DNA of 64,000 nt from Telmatactis stephensoni. Taxonomy: Eukaryota > Cnidaria > Anthozoa > Actiniaria > Isophelliidae. Shown here in pieces: positions 15,035-28,750 of this stretch. The notes below the pieces were generated by a model. That model was not told the DNA's origin and searched no databases. It saw only the letters and a list, made by a program, of their open reading frames with translations. The translations under genes were made by a program, and so were the position numbers. Positions within the stretch are counted from its first letter, which is position 1. The number at the start of each line of letters is the position of its first letter. The stretch lies in contig JALIZF010001795.1 of assembly GCA_029948255.1 (NCBI GenBank), positions 434,001 through 498,000 on the forward strand. The letters are read 5' to 3'.

Positions 15035-15400
15035 CACAGGAAGCCCGGTTTGTAAGAATCGTAAATCAATAAATAAACGTAAACGTACTTTGGTTTTCCT
15101 GTGTTGAGAATTGAAACAAGACGCTAATAATAGATAGAGTTTCCGGTACTCATAACTGCCAGTAACCTGATAGCATGACGGCGAGTAACTTGAGAGCAGT
15201 TTAAAATTCAAATCTAGTCAATAAGAGAGTTACTAGAGAGTGCGTTACACTGATACGTTTATGTAATCTGCTATCAAGTTACTGGCAGTTACTCTCGTTT
15301 CAAATCTCAACACAGGAAACCCAAAGCACTTTTCATCAATTAAAATTGATTTATTTATTCATGCAATTACGATTCTTAAAAGCCGGGCTCCCTGTCACTC
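15035..15400. mobile_element. foldback MITE with CACAGGAAGCCC ends
   Basis: The left end CACAGGAAGCCC (15035) with GTAAGAATCGTAA is mirrored by TTACGATTCTTAAAAGCC and GGGCTCCCTGT at about 15367-15396. An inner pair (TTTTCCTGTGTTGAGA at about 15094; CTCAACACAGGAAACCC at 15307) makes nested inverted arms. No coding content. Confidence 0.65.
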
Positions 15401-17899
15401 ATACAAAATCAAATTTCAAAGACAATTTAGTAGTTAGCTAACAGGTACCCCTTGAACACTCTCTTAAATCTGACAGACGTCAAAAACGCTTTGAGTTGGG
15501 TTTTTGTGGGCGTAGTACGCATCTAGGATACCAGTAGAATGAAGTCAGTTAATGACATTTGGAAAGCAAGTGTTGAAAAATACTCTTTTAGAATTAAGAT
15601 TGGAATAATGTAATCGTGCCAAATGCGTGAAAGGTAACGAAAAGAAAGGCGAGAAAATGCTCGGAAGCTAGTTAAGTTGTTTTAAACATGGACGGTCACG
15701 CATTTATGAGTGAAATAACACTTCAAAATTGTCCCAACACAGTGACATGATTAACAACGATTTTGTGCGTGAAAGAGCGTTTTAGAATGCGTGGACCGGG
15801 ACGTTAGAATCGAAGCGCGTGCCATATCGTGTAGCGACTTAGAAAGTGTAAAGTGCAAGAAAATAATTCTTTAATCAAATGTAACGAATTGGGATTGTTT
15901 GGAAGTGAAGAAATATTGCGAGCTACTGATTCCAGTCGTGTTAAAATTAGTTCAACCCTAACCAGCTAACAACTTGACAAAGGGGTTAAAAATTCATAAA
16001 ATCTGTCTTTGATAGAGTTCAACAGGTGTCGATTCGATTGAGTCAGGGTGTGCGAACGGCTTTGATTTCAAAATCTTGAACAATAACACGTCTCCTCTTT
16101 AACACCTCTTAAAAAAAGAAATTCTCACAAAAAGGTCACCAAATAACTTGGATAATTTCAAACTTTAAAAAAATATCAAATATTTTCTCTCCCCCCTTTT
16201 TGGCGTTTAAGTAGAAAAGAATTAAATCTGACATGATAAGAAGTGGGAAGCTTGTCAGAGGGCTGTAGTAATTAACAACTTTATTTTTTCACCCTCAAAA
16301 TTAAAGATTACTGCCGTATTAATATAATGTTTTGTTTTAATTTTCCAGTAATTCTTGCCATTAAAAATAAAAACATGTTTTTCACTTCTTTGTTGTAGCA
16401 GGTAACCACAACTGCTGTGTCAGATTCATTGTGCAAGTGCTAGTTGCATTGTTCCTCATTTTTAACTCAGTTTGACTCGTCCTTTTGAAATGTCTCAGAG
16501 TTTTTAACATTGCTAACCCTTTTTACAAAAGACTTCTTGCTATATAAAGTAACAATACTTTTTGTTTTTGTTTTATGAGCTTAAAGAACGTAGTCATTAA
16601 TGGAACATGAAAAGATCGCTGGAGGGAGAGTGACAGAGATAATCTTGTCAACTACTTTCTTTCTAGTTAGTATCACCGCTTGTTGAAATAAAACACAGCT
16701 CGTCTTATCGTCATTTTTATCCTTTGAAGCTTTTTCGTCTTTCTCACAAATCCACATACATTTCCCCTGTATTTTGTATTCGGTCAGTCGTTGAATTGGA
16801 GAGACATTTTGCTGTCATGTATAACGGTTGAGGTGCGTGAAAGGTTTGACTTGTCGGGAACTTGAACAATGCAATTTCTCCCCCTTACTAACACCGAGTT
16901 GAAAGACTTCGCACCGTACGCGTTCAAAATAAACCGAAAGTTTTCTCACATTTTACAGGTTTTTTTCTTCTTCTTATCAAAACTTTGCCACTGTGGATCC
17001 GTGCCCTTTTATTGCCCTTTTAAAACGGATTTTTTTTCATTATCGGCTAACAAGTTCGCCGTCTTACCCTGACTTTAATTAACTATGACATAGTCATTTT
17101 TTTTTTTGAAAATATGTGAAAATTTTGAACTAGTTTTGAGGCAAAAACGATCTGTTTTAGCTATAGACTGAGAAACCGGACTTTTTTCAAAGATGCATGG
17201 CCCAGCTGGCAACTCATCGACTTTTTATGGATTGAGGTCATAATACAAGAATCTAATTTGCTTCAAATTGGATTTAGTAGAATCAAAATCTTGTTAGGAA
17301 ACAAGTTATTGATGAAGTACTTTTTATCCAAAAGTTTGTTCCAAGTCAGTTCTTAACTGTTGGATACCAAAACATAAAAACTCTAGACAAAGCAAAGACT
17401 ATTTTTAACCCAAACCTTAACAAGTTTAGTCCCCACTAATAAGCAAAAACAATAAACTAAAATCAAAATAAAATGATAAAATAATTTTTCAACTACCTAC
17501 CTCCTTAGGAGTAAAGAGTTTTGTTAGTTCGGCAGGGGCCACTTCTGGAGGTGAATTTACGAGAGACATACTTCACGTCTCTTCAACGTGTTTACAATGC
17601 TCTCTTTTTAGAAGTACAGGTTTTTACTTTAACACGGGGTGATGGTTGTATTCATGGGTCACCCGTCAGACTACCTTTGTTGGCTGTTAAACGGCGACTT
17701 TGAAATGCGAAATGAAAAAGTGGATTCCACAGGAAACCCAAAGCTCGCATAAATAAAAACGCATCTTTTACATTTTTTGCTTCGTTTTCTTCTTTGTAGG
17801 TGCCGTGAACATTTCACATCCCCTGGGTAACAGAGCTATGTTTTGCGTTACCCTAACGAAACTTATAAAATAACGAGAACTGTAGGGTGCTATTGAACT
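15401..17899. other. no gene supported
   Basis: AT-rich, without a spliced or open frame that can be defended. One lone copy of the CACAGGAAACCC terminal motif lies at 17728. Confidence 0.35.
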
Positions 17900-18345
17900 T
17901 GTTTATATGTTCAATTTGCTGACTACCTTGCTAACGATCAGCAAAATCCTGGAGAAAGCTGTCTACATTCAACTGTGCAACTATTTGAATGAAACAAGTT
18001 GTTAACACCTAACCAATTTAGATTTCGTCCCAAGCTCTCGACTGGAGCTGCCTTGGCTCACTGATTTTACTGATAACATCTTAAGCAACATGGACAGTGG
18101 ACAATTTACAGGTGTTGTCTTTCTGGATATCTCGCAAAGTCGTTTGACTCTGTCGTTACTGATAACATCTTAAGCAACATGGACAGTGGACAATTTACAG
18201 GTGTTGTCTTTCTGGATATCTCGCAAAGTCGTTTGACTCTGTCGGCAACCATGAATTATTCTTGAGTGCGCGGCAAACTTGAGAGTTTGGACCTCGCCCA
18301 AGATTCCATTGACTGGTTTAATTCCCTTATGAATAATCCCCTAAA
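17900..18345 (+). pseudogene. LINE reverse-transcriptase remnant with an internal 89-bp duplication
   Basis: Broken frames on the plus strand encode SKILEKAVYIQL, then FTDNILSNMDSGQFTGVVFL. These are the typical lead-in and first catalytic block of non-LTR reverse transcriptases, where a VFLD core starts the palm. Stops and frame changes are frequent. The block TTACTGATAACATC...TTTGACTCTGTCG occurs twice in tandem, 18067-18155 and 18156-18244, nearly identical, so the duplication is younger than the decay. No other LINE domain follows. Confidence 0.7.
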
Positions 18346-19411
18346 TGAAATGAAATGACATTTTTTGTATTTATATAGCGCAAATATCTATATGTATATA
18401 ATCAAATGCGTTAAGAGTTTGTTAGTAGTAAAAACAGGCTGTTGTACCGGGCGACAATCCCCTACTCTTTGTGAACAGTACAACTGGATCTTTCATGTCC
18501 ACTGTACAGGCAGAATTATTGTAAAAGCGGACGGGGCCTACAGTAGTTTAATCTCCTTATCCGAGAAGACGTTAGTTTGTCCATAACAAAATAGTTAATA
18601 ACAATAGAAAAAATAGAATTTAAAACATAGGTAAGATGATAAGCGCGCGCGAGCGTGCGTCCAAAACTCAATGGACAGCATGCTGACGTCAACGTTTCCT
18701 TTCCTTGCCTCTTTATTTTCTTAAACATTTTCGAACATTTTCATTTATTTTCAAACGATTTGTTTTCTGATTTAAAGACGAAACAATCTGTTTTTCTTCT
18801 TAAGTAGTGCTGAATGAAAACACGCAAATTTACAACGCGCGCCACGCATTGGGAAATATGAAGTGCAATCACATCGCAAATTGCTGTCCCAGTTTTTAAA
18901 ATTCTAACCTATTTTAGCACTCTCCTGTTACAAAAGAGATTCGGGATCTTCATGATCAATACACAACTCTGGGATTGTTCATATCCTTTATTGTAGCTAT
19001 CAAATCCAACTAAATTCTCTAACTACTACAACTAACAATCCAACCTAACTAGAACATCCCACTGGCACCCTTTTATGAACAGGAACTGTGGGAAAATCTT
19101 AACACTCAAGTGTTTGACCATGAGCAAAGGGTGTGGCATTAGATGTCCTAGATAGCTACAGACTAAATGTATACGATGCATACATGACTATAAAATGAGT
19201 TCTAAAACTAAGCACTGTCTAACCTTAATTCGTAAAAAAAGTAAAGTAAAGTAAAGCAACCATATTTAACGTCGATAACTCGTGACAGTAATTCAACTGA
19301 TAAACTTGAGGTCGACGATGCGCTCATTTTACTCCCCTCTCTCCATCAGTGCTCCGTTTTAAGGGTATTTAAAGCTACTTAAAGCTACACAGAAAGGAAA
19401 GAAGTCGAAAC
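18346..19411. other. no gene supported
   Basis: Non-coding, AT-rich. No splice-supported frame found. Confidence 0.35.
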
Positions 19412-19496
19412 AAGGATGTGAAGTCACTGGGGATCGAACTCTGGACCTCTTGCACCGAAGGCCGCGCACTAACCAACTGTGCCATCCTTGCTCCTC
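19412..19496 (-). mobile_element. tRNA-derived SINE head
   Basis: On the minus strand, A box TGGCACAGTTGG (19473-19484) and B box GAGTTCGATCCCC (19429-19441) sit at tRNA-like spacing. The piece starts GGAGCAAGGATGG. It does not fold as a full functional tRNA by eye, so a SINE head is the better call. Confidence 0.6.
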
Positions 19497-20353
19497 GTGC
19501 CATTCTTGAATTTAGTCTCTTTTGCACAGTATGTTGTACCGCGTTTTTGTTTTCCGGTTGCCAGGCTAACTCTTTTGTTTTCCTCTACGTGCATGCGGAT
19601 ACTATAAAAATCAAAATAATTATTCCGGCTATCAGGGACAACTCTCCTTCATATAAACAGTGCCTTTCATATTACCTTTCTATTCCTTTATCTTATATTT
19701 TTCACTTCACAACACCAGTGTCACATCAACAGCAATATTGTTAGTTATTGGTTCATTCGTCGGCCTAATAGGATTTGTATATCAAAAAAGAGGGACAAAG
19801 GAGAGGGTGTGTATTTTAGAAGAAATATTTACAAGAAATAGGCTCCTAGGCCTACTCTTACTTATATAATTGTCACCCCTCCCCCATTTCAAGACTACCC
19901 CCCGAGGTCCCTGCATAACTACATATTACCTAAATTCTGGCTACGTCGGTATACCATGTGCAGTCAATATCTAAAATGATACTTGACCAGTGAATACAAG
20001 TTTGACATTGTGATATCACGGGAAAATTAATTTCACTTGAATTCCTTTAGTTTCTATTTTGTAGTTAGTCTTCAAGTTAGCGCGCTCCGAATCAGTGTCA
20101 ATTGCCATCTCTATTCATAGTAACTACAAAACTATCGTGATGACACCCAAGTGACTGAAGTTTTAACAAAAAGATTAATCAATAAAACTAAATAAACTAA
20201 ATCTCAGGAAGCTACAGGAATTTCATTCTGCATTTTTGATGATGATTTTCATAAAACATGAAATTTCGGTCAAAAGTGGATTGCTTAAAGTTAGTGTTGC
20301 AAAGCATTCTCAGCAAATTTTTGATACATGCATTGCACTAATGGATACAGTTA
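19497..20353. other. no gene supported
   Basis: Non-coding sequence beyond the 3' end of the TPR-CHAT gene. No clear poly(A) signal close to its stop. Confidence 0.3.
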
Positions 20354-23300
20354 TTATATATTGACTGTGACGTCATCACCAATAACAAAGAATGGTGCCC
20401 AGTATCTCGGTTCTCTGTAACGGTCAACTGCTTTCATCTTATTCATGGCTTTATGAAGACTTACACTCACGCTCTCTCTTCTTTTCAAATGTGAATAGAA
20501 ATCGATCCATGAACTCCATCGTTGCTGCATCATCAATGGCCCATAGCGATGCCACTACCGCACGTGCTCCTGCTGCTATAAAGGCTCGACTCATCCCTAC
20601 CACACCCTCAGACTTGATCTCACCGCGACCACTGTGACAACAACTCAAAACCACCAATCGTGCTTTCAAACCAGTTTCTTGTACTTCTCTGATTGTCAGC
20701 AGGTAGCTATCTTCGTCTGGGATATCTCCATCTAATATTGGTCCAGGGCTTAATGCTATTTCTCCATCTGCCACTACCATGAGCTGCAAAGTGGATGACA
20801 GCCACACCTTCCTTCAGTCGCTCCTTGAATGGCTTGTTTAGTGGCTTGTTGTCCCGTTATTGCAGCCACGCCAAGTGTTTCACCAATTCGTTGAGCTTCA
20901 CGTTCAGCTCCTGGCAATCGACTAAAGAAGCGTTTCTCATTTTTGTATTTCACTTCTCCAACATCAGGGTTTCCCACAATAAGCGCGCCACTTGTGCTGT
21001 GGTAACTTTCCGATGAATCGTTGAGGATTTTGAACGTTGTTAGCGACTGGAGCAAGACGGATGCGCTTGGAATCTGATAAGTATGATTTGCTTTCTGCGT
21101 CACGCAGAGCTGCGAATGGAACCTTGAAAAGTGGCCCATCAGGAATGATGACAATCTCGTCGTGGGTGAGCTGCTCTTGTACTGGGGCCACCAAAGCATC
21201 AAAAAGACGCTCCAAAGGGTTGATGTCGTCCAGGAACTCGTCGTCTTCGGAAATACACCTTTCACGTCCTACTTCAGTAATCGATTCGAACGATCTGTCT
21301 TCACAATGTCGTTCCTCTGACAACCATTTTACCAAAGGCTTTATACACGAGGCTGTCAAAGTCATGAACTTGGTCTAAGTCTTCCTCTGATATTGATTCT
21401 TTGGACAAAGAATTCAAATCAACTAAATCAGCAGGATCATTGAGCTTGCACTGAGTAAGGACGACGGGTTCTTTGTCTCTCATGGTCCATATTCTTGCAA
21501 GACCCTTCGTGCTCTATAACATAAAACAACATGCAGAAATTGGATGACGAAAGAATCTTCTCAACATCTGAATACTTCAGTGAAGGTACACTTGAAGAGC
21601 TCTTTTCGATGACAGCATACTTCGTTTGCAATAAATCTTCCAACGCGCGTGCACGCCCTCTCTCAGCCACAAGAAGAGCAGTCTTCTGTTTGTCCTGTCA
21701 TGATGCAGACTTCAGTTAAAGTACTTGTGGGCCCAGATGAACGTATCAAGGATGGAGATCTTCATATCGTCTTCCTCTCGCAAATTCTCATACAAATAAT
21801 CATAACATTTAAGACTTTCTCTGAAGTACTTCTCTGATTCTTTTATATTACGTCGCCAGCTAACATCATCACCATTCTTTTTATCGTGATAGCTTAACGT
21901 GTAGTAACTTTGGCCAGTGATGTAGTTGCCTTGGGCTTCACCTCTTTTATCACCTAGCACTTTGACTTTCTCCAGAAATTCTTTGTTGCTCTTGATTGCC
22001 TCGTCGAGATCTCCTACATCTTTGTAGACTTTTCCCAAATTTCCCAGTGCATTAGTCTCGCTATGCCTGTCTCCAATTTCCTTCGCTATTTCCAACTGCT
22101 TCTTTAAGCTTTTTGTTGCTTCTGTGAAATTTCCAAGTAGGTGATAGGCATTTCCAATGCCTCCGTAGGCTTGCGCCTCTCCGGCCTTGTGATCCTATGC
22201 TCTGTGAAATGCTTAGCCGTTTCTTGAAGTATTCAATTGATTCATTGTAGTTTTCCAAACGAAGAGAGCAAGATCCTAAACCACCATAAGCAGTTGCTTT
22301 TATAACCGGATTGTTAATTTCAGGAAGCAATTTCAAAAACCTTTGAGAAATATTCCTTGGCGCTGTTGTATTTTCCAATGGATGTATTGACTTCCCCAAG
22401 GTTTACATAAGCTCTTGCCAGTGTCTCATGATCGCCATTCTCTTCAGCGAAACGTACAACTTCTTCTAAATACTTGATAGCTTCGTCGTACTGTCCAAGT
22501 AAGATAAAGGTAAGACCGATGTTTCCTAAGGCTGTTTGCTTTTGGTGTTCATGGGCTGCAGTTGCAAGGGCCTCCTTGAAATAATTGAGGGCCTCGTGAT
22601 AGTTTTGCAATTTGTGATAGACCAACCCAATACACATACAACCACAGCTTTGTTCACACTTGTCTTCTTTTTCCTTTGCTAATGCTCAAACGTTTCTTGT
22701 AGCACTCAATTGCCTCTTCGTGCTTCCGTAACGAAAGATATATGTCTCCCATCTTTTTATAAACGTTCCCTTCTTCACAACTCAGAACTTTACTTCCCGC
22801 AGCGTTAAGACATTTCTTGAAATATTCCAAAGCTCTGTCATTTTGGCATAACTTTAAGTAATCATACCCCAAACAACGATAGGCTACTACTTGATGATGG
22901 TTGTTTCCCAATTCTATTGCACTGTCAAGGGCTGCTTTGTGATATTTGATGGCCTCGTTAAAGTTAAGAAGGGACGTGTAAATCTCACCAATGTTGAACA
23001 AAGCCTGTCTTTCTTCACGTCTATCCTTCGTCTCTCTGGAAATATCTAAGCACGTCTTATGAAACTTGAGAGCCTTTTCGTAGTTTCCAATAGATTGGTA
23101 TGATTTTCCTAACTGCAAGCATGCCTGGCTTTCTCCAATCTTGTCACCTGAGGAGCGTTTCAAATCAAGACAGCTTTCGTAACATTTGATTGCTTCTTGC
23201 TCTTGCCCTAATGCTTTGTAATTCGTTCCTAAATTTCCATGAGCGTTTGATATTAACCCTTTTTCATCCAGCTTTTCTGCAATATCAAGGCAATGCTTGG

Positions 23301-23587
23301 CATGGGCCACGGCTTCTTCATAGTTTCTCATTTGATAACAGGTGTGTCCCATCTTCTCGTGAGTCAGGGCTTCAGTCTTTTTGTCACCTAATTCTACAGC
23401 AATATCTTTACACTGGTCGTAATAATCCATTGCCTTATTGTATTGATGCAGCGTATAGAAAGTATCTCCTAATGCTGAAGATACTTCCATCTTTTGTTTC
23501 ATATCTGTTCGTTGTTTTTAAAACTTGCTGATAATATGCAAGGGTTATTTGGAAAGGTAGATGGGCCATTTCGGGGTTACTTGACAT
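20354..23587 (-). CDS. TPR-CHAT protein (TTC28-like), twelve +1 disruptions
   Basis: About 1,070 residues: roughly 13 tetratricopeptide repeats of about 40 residues (for example [18 protein letters not shown] and [18 protein letters not shown]), then a linker containing [14 protein letters not shown] and a C-terminal CHAT protease-like domain. Both CHAT catalytic residues are visible: His in HFAAHG (near 20793) and Cys in LSCCHSGRG (near 20640). The start at 23587 gives [15 protein letters not shown] repeats bind partners; CHAT domains are caspase/separase-related peptidases. Cnidarian genomes hold many such TTC28-like genes, and in bacteria TPR-CHAT is an effector protease. The frame is broken about twelve times (near 23495, 22668, 22330, 22192, 21717, 21683, 21508, 21318, 21035, 20818, 20785 and 20503), each by exactly one extra base, while the protein remains continuous across each break. 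No intron seen. Family certain; function and integrity uncertain. Confidence 0.88.
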
Positions 23588-24609
23588 AATGGATAATGTA
23601 GTTCAGTTAATCTTGGCTGCGCTGTTTAAAAGAAGAATTAATAGAACAAATTCATATGGTACCGATACAGCGGTGACATTAAAACTGCGGGACATTTTAT
23701 CGTTTAGTGTATGAATCGAAAATAAATGAATGAATGAAACGAAACCTTTATCACTAATGGTAGTCCCTTCATCGTTCCTTTGGGTAAACCTTGAGTAAAT
23801 TTAACTCAAACGTTTATTCTCATCCTTGAAATGCGGGGATTTTACTAAAAGGCTCTCGGCCAATTCAGTTTTTATCCCGAAAGAGAGAACCTTTTATTGA
23901 CGGCTTCATAAACAATGTTGGTCCTTGAGCGTCCTCAAAATGGGAAGGCCCTATCAACGCAGTTCATAATCAATTAACCTGCAAACAATATAACCATTTG
24001 CTTAGAATTAATTGCTTAAATTATTCATTCATTAATTATTAATTATTCGGTGAAAAAACCTATTCCATTCATTTTCTAGTTCCGAAATTTTCTTTTTTTT
24101 TCAATATAAGATACGTTGATTACTTGAAATCTATACCCTCATAGAACACAAAACTTCATTTCTCGATGTTAAAAACAAGATTAGACCAAACCCAAATACT
24201 TAAGTTTTGTTAAGTTTTACATCTACCCATACTCCTTTTCTATAGCAAGCTATAGATGTGGATATGTCGTGTTCATATTCGTGTGGTTTTGTTTTAAATA
24301 ATTTGCCACCCATACCCCCATTCGGGTGACTCGTACGCGCTTGGGATCTTTGGCCCGACAACGTTTTTCAAACAGGTGTATATATTCCCTTTATCTAAAT
24401 TGCATACCGTGATTTTGACTTAAAAAGCTGTAACTGTTGGCATGAATGCTCTAAATCATTGTCTTTTGGGTGTGGCTTGGTTTCTATGGCAACTTTTGTC
24501 GTAATAAATAATATGACATGATTTGTCTGATCGAGGACAAGCGGATATATGTTAATGAATAAAAACACAAACAATTTTATTCAAAAATTTGTCAAACCCT
24601 TAAGGAGTT
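23588..24609. other. no gene; promoter side of TPR-CHAT
   Basis: AT-rich upstream region without a clear TATA box or other coding feature. Confidence 0.3.
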
Positions 24610-24834
24610 GTTACACGCTGAAAATTATCCCTGAAACTTGCCTCAATGGCCGTTGCGAGACAAAATTCACTACGCATTGCACCGTGTAACATGCCTGGTC
24701 ATTTAGCTGAAACTTTCCCCGGGTCGGTTTCACGAAAAGTAGAACTACGTATACTTTCTACTGACTCCTGCAACTGACAGAAACGTGTGTCGCGAACAAT
24801 TAAAAATTTCAAGACGAAAATTTCAGCGTGTAAC
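24610..24834. mobile_element. ~225-bp MITE with GTTACACGCTGAAA ends
   Basis: Terminal inverted repeats GTTACACGCTGAAAATT (24610) and its complement ending at 24834. No transposase. Confidence 0.6.
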
Positions 24835-25506
24835 ACCGGTACCACTAGCTTATGAAAATCGTCGGCGGTAAACATTACTAAAGCTATAAAACCACACAAA
24901 TATCCACACCATAGTTCAACTTCAGCTTGCCATGACCTAATACATCAAAGAGCTTCATTTGCTGATTCTAAAATCAAGGCCAATGCGAAAAAGAGAGAGA
25001 AATTTTGCAACTACCCATGCTCCTTTCGGTCTAGTCGCGTAGGCTTGTGACCTCTCACACGTCAACATTTTTTGAAATAGGTATATATTTGACAAGTACA
25101 TAGATTGCTACTAAGTGTAGCCTTTTCAGTAATAATTCAGTTTCTGTTAGCCGTTAGCCGCTAACTTAACTTACAGCATGCAGGGAGTTCAATGTTGGTT
25201 TCAATGTTGGCTCCTCAGTACATGATGAGTTTTAGACGCGTCACGTCTTAATTATCAAAAGTAACACATCATAAACAAAGAAAGGCCATAAAGAGGGTAT
25301 TGCCGTGATTTCCCATTGCTTTAGACTCTTCCACAAAACCTTATATAGCTGTTGATTTCAATTTCAATTTCATGTTTTTGGACTACAGTCACTTCACTCA
25401 GATCAGGTGATTTGGAACGGTATCTACATGCAGTCGTCCCAGATTGGCTATTTCAGTTATATTTTGGGGCTACTGGATAATTAATAATTTTTAGAGAAGT
25501 CAAACA
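24835..25506. other. no gene supported
   Basis: Nothing recognisable before the microsatellite. Confidence 0.3.
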
Positions 25507-25789
<283 letters not shown>

Positions 25790-27334
25790 TTAGATGTATT
25801 TAAAAAAGAATAAATATTGGCTGAAACACTGTATTCCTTGAATAATCGTCGCGCGACTAGATTTTTTTCAAAGGTCAAAAACCGGGCGATCTTTCAAGCC
25901 GAGAAGATTAGTCGAGCGATCGAATTCAATCCAATTTCTGATCCAACTCAATTCAATATATTCGCATATATAATTACAATGACCGATCCGCTCCCGTAAA
26001 TAGCGATATGACAAATATGGCCATCAATAGGATGAATAATATCAGGACCGAGAATAAGAAACAGCTGATTCAGTTTAGACAGAACTAATGAATATTTCAG
26101 GAAGACAAACAAATTGTCACTGGAGGGGAAGGGTAAACTTTTAAATGCTTTTTTTCCAATTTGTATTAATTTAATATAAGGGCACGGTTATATGGCACAT
26201 ATAATCAAATTTTTACATTCCACGTAACAAAGTGGAAAACTGTCTCATATTCTGAATCTCAGTACCCACATTTTCAGTACCAAAATAGTGGCATTTAGAA
26301 CTACTTATATTAAATTCCTATGGGTTGAGGAAGCTATGATTATATATTTCAAATATCACAGATTCAAGAGAATTCAAAGTATGTTTGAGATACATTACTG
26401 CGACTCTGCTGTATTCATGCTGAGAGTAAGATACGTGTTCAATTTCATGTTCACGAATAGATTTCCCAGAACTAGTACAACTAAACCTGGCTCACCTTAT
26501 TGACAAGGTCCTTTCTCTTCGTTACAAATTAATATGACGATTACGTTTGCTTGAGATCAATTTTAAAATACGCCCAACACTGGCTAACACAAGAACTATA
26601 ATGAAAGCGGAAGCATGAAGCAAAAGAGTACAAAGGAAATGCTTGAATGACCTCAGTCATGTGAGTAGTATGTTGAGCGTAGTACGACCCCTTTAGTGGG
26701 CTAGTGGGTAGTGGGCAACCCAGCTAGACCACCCCTCCCCCTTGAGTTTATAATAAAGGGTTAGTGGGCAGCCCAAAGGATGAGTGCGCAATGCGAATAT
26801 GCAAATGATTATGAATTAGTGGGCAACTTCTAGTCACACATGTCCAATACAGTCGCATAGATTCCAATGGAAAAAATGATTTTTCCATTGGAGTCCAGTC
26901 GTGACTATCTACACAGGAAACCCACCTCAGTAATAAAACAAAGATTAATGTCGGACATGTCGGTGTCCTGTGCTATTGTCCACAGGAAGCCCAATTCATA
27001 TTGAGGCCGTTGGAGACGAGTAAATTCCATCGGAATCGTAAAATTTAGTCGTTAAACAATGGAACCAAATCCCTTTATCGTCAATCGCCTTTTGTTGGCT
27101 CTAATATGTTTCTAAAGAACTACGACACCAGTATCGCTTTTGGCTGTAAAACACGAAACCAAATCACTTTAATAATTGTCCTTCTAAACTCCTGGCAAAA
27201 TCAAAACTCGTCACACTTTGGTGCTATTTATCAAACCACCTTCATAATTTCAACTTTCACTTTTTTGGGTGCTCTTTTCAAATATTATTTTTTTGTTGAG
27301 TTGAATTTAAAATGTCACGCAAGGTGAGCAAAAC
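25790..27334. other. no gene supported
   Basis: Non-coding. Two copies of the CACAGGAARCCC motif lie at 26912 and 26981. The word AGTGGGCAACC repeats loosely around 26690-26830. Confidence 0.35.
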
Positions 27335-27890
27335 CCACGGCAAAAACGCTCGCGTTTTCCCATCAGGAAAACCAGAGGAAAATTTGGGAAAACGTGTCAT
27401 TATCTTGTAATTTTCACGAATTTTCCGAAAAGGAAAATTTGAGTTATCCGGAATTATCCCAAACGGATAATTTGGCAAAACGGTAGATTATCTTGCATTT
27501 TACCAATTCAGATAATTTAAGAAAACCTGAGTTATCCGAAAGTTATCTGTTCATGGATAATTCTGGTAAATTCCCGTTTTCTCGAGTTTTCTCACGTATG
27601 GATAATTTAAGAAAACCTGAATTATCTCGGGATTATCTGTTCATGGATAATTCTGTTAAATTCCCATTTTCTCGAGTTTTCCCACGTATGGATATTTTAA
27701 GAAAACCTGAATTTTCTTGGGATTATCTGTTCATGGATAATTCTGTCAAATTCCCATTTTCTCGAGTTTTCCCACGTATGGATAATTTAAGAAAACCTGA
27801 ATTTTCTTGGGATTATCTGCTCGGGATAATTTGGTAAAATTCGAGTTTTCCTGAATTTTCCTGTATTAGATAATTGTAGGTAAATCTCAG
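27335..27890 (+). repeat. repeat module with four 90-bp tandem units (left of inverted pair)
   Basis: The outer edge carries CACGGCAAAAACGCTCGCG followed by TTTTCC. Inside are exact 90-base steps, with GATAATTTAAGAAAACCTGA starting at 27511, 27601, 27691 (one change) and 27781. Since 90 is a multiple of three, one frame stays open across the array (MDNLRKPE pattern); this is not taken as a gene. The same edge occurs inverted at about 39365-39405. Confidence 0.85.
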
Positions 27891-27996
27891 TTTATTCAGG
27901 GGGGCCACGATACTTAAGTTTTACCCTACTATAGAGAGGATTTATTCTCCTCTATAAAACAGCAAATAAATTGTACTCAATTTATACCAAAAACAT

Positions 27997-28750
27997 TTTA
28001 TTGACAGAAAACAATAAATATTTCAATACATATACAAACTAATGAGAAGTTAAAGAGCCATTTTGCATAACTCGACCAAACACTTTTGTACGGACGTCGA
28101 CCTTTCGCTTAGTACACGAAACACCTTCGTTCCTGATAAGAAAAATAAATAAAAACAAACCATAAGTCAAACAAACCATAAAAACCAAAATCAAACCATG
28201 AGCCAATCAATATAAATTATCTGCAGTATACAGAAGATTTCCGCGTTGAGGCAGTCTTTTTTTCGCATGAATTTTGACGGCAAGACTTGCCGACAACTGA
28301 GCAAAGCCTGCACTCACACAAGCACGAAAATATGAATTTGATTTACTTTTTACCTTAATCACCAAAGCGAAGGGATGATAATCATGTAGCTGACACTGAA
28401 ATAAAAGAATCGAGTATGTTTAAAGGTTGTCAAATGCGATTTTCAAGCGTATAAAGCACGTTAAAAGCAAACTGCAAAAAAGGCGCGAAAAACGTCCACA
28501 TCCATTTACCTTCAAGTTCACGACTTTTCTCATGTTTTCTGTTGTTTACCATTCCCTTGTGGTAGCAAGTTCTTTTTTAGATGAAGCTGTAAAAGAAGTG
28601 GGTAAGTTTAAATGTTGTAGAAGCGATTTTTAAAATCAAAAAGCGCTAAAAAGCAAATTTCAAAAAGAGCGGGAAAACTACAGGTAGACTTACCTCCAAG
28701 GTCGAGTTTGAATATTGAGCTCGTCGAATGTGCTTTAGAGTTGTGTTTTC
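27997..28750 (-). CDS. candidate very short spliced gene (29 codons)
   Basis: The minus strand holds an orderly exon set: a donor CTTGGAG|GTAAGTC near 28695 (5' UTR), a small exon from ACAACAG with ATG at 28533 to 28510, exon 28354-28395 (acceptor TTATTTCAG, donor AAG|GTAAAAAG), and exon 28132 downward with TAA at 28109-28111. AATAAA lies at 27997-28002. All coding junctions are phase 0 and give MRKVVNLK, CQLHDYHPFALVIK, ERRCFVY. No family is recognised. The splice and poly(A) signals are convincing, the tiny product much less so; this may be a non-coding transcript. Confidence 0.3.

Noticed and set aside
20354..23587. Programmed +1 ribosomal frameshifting
   Set aside because: Twelve breaks show no shared shift codon, stop context or downstream structure, and similar breaks occur in unrelated genes; an error or decay explanation is simpler.
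27493..27837. 115-codon ORF with 30-residue repeats
   Set aside because: The 90-bp array period is divisible by three, which keeps one frame open; the other module of the pair, with a 172-bp period, has no such ORF.
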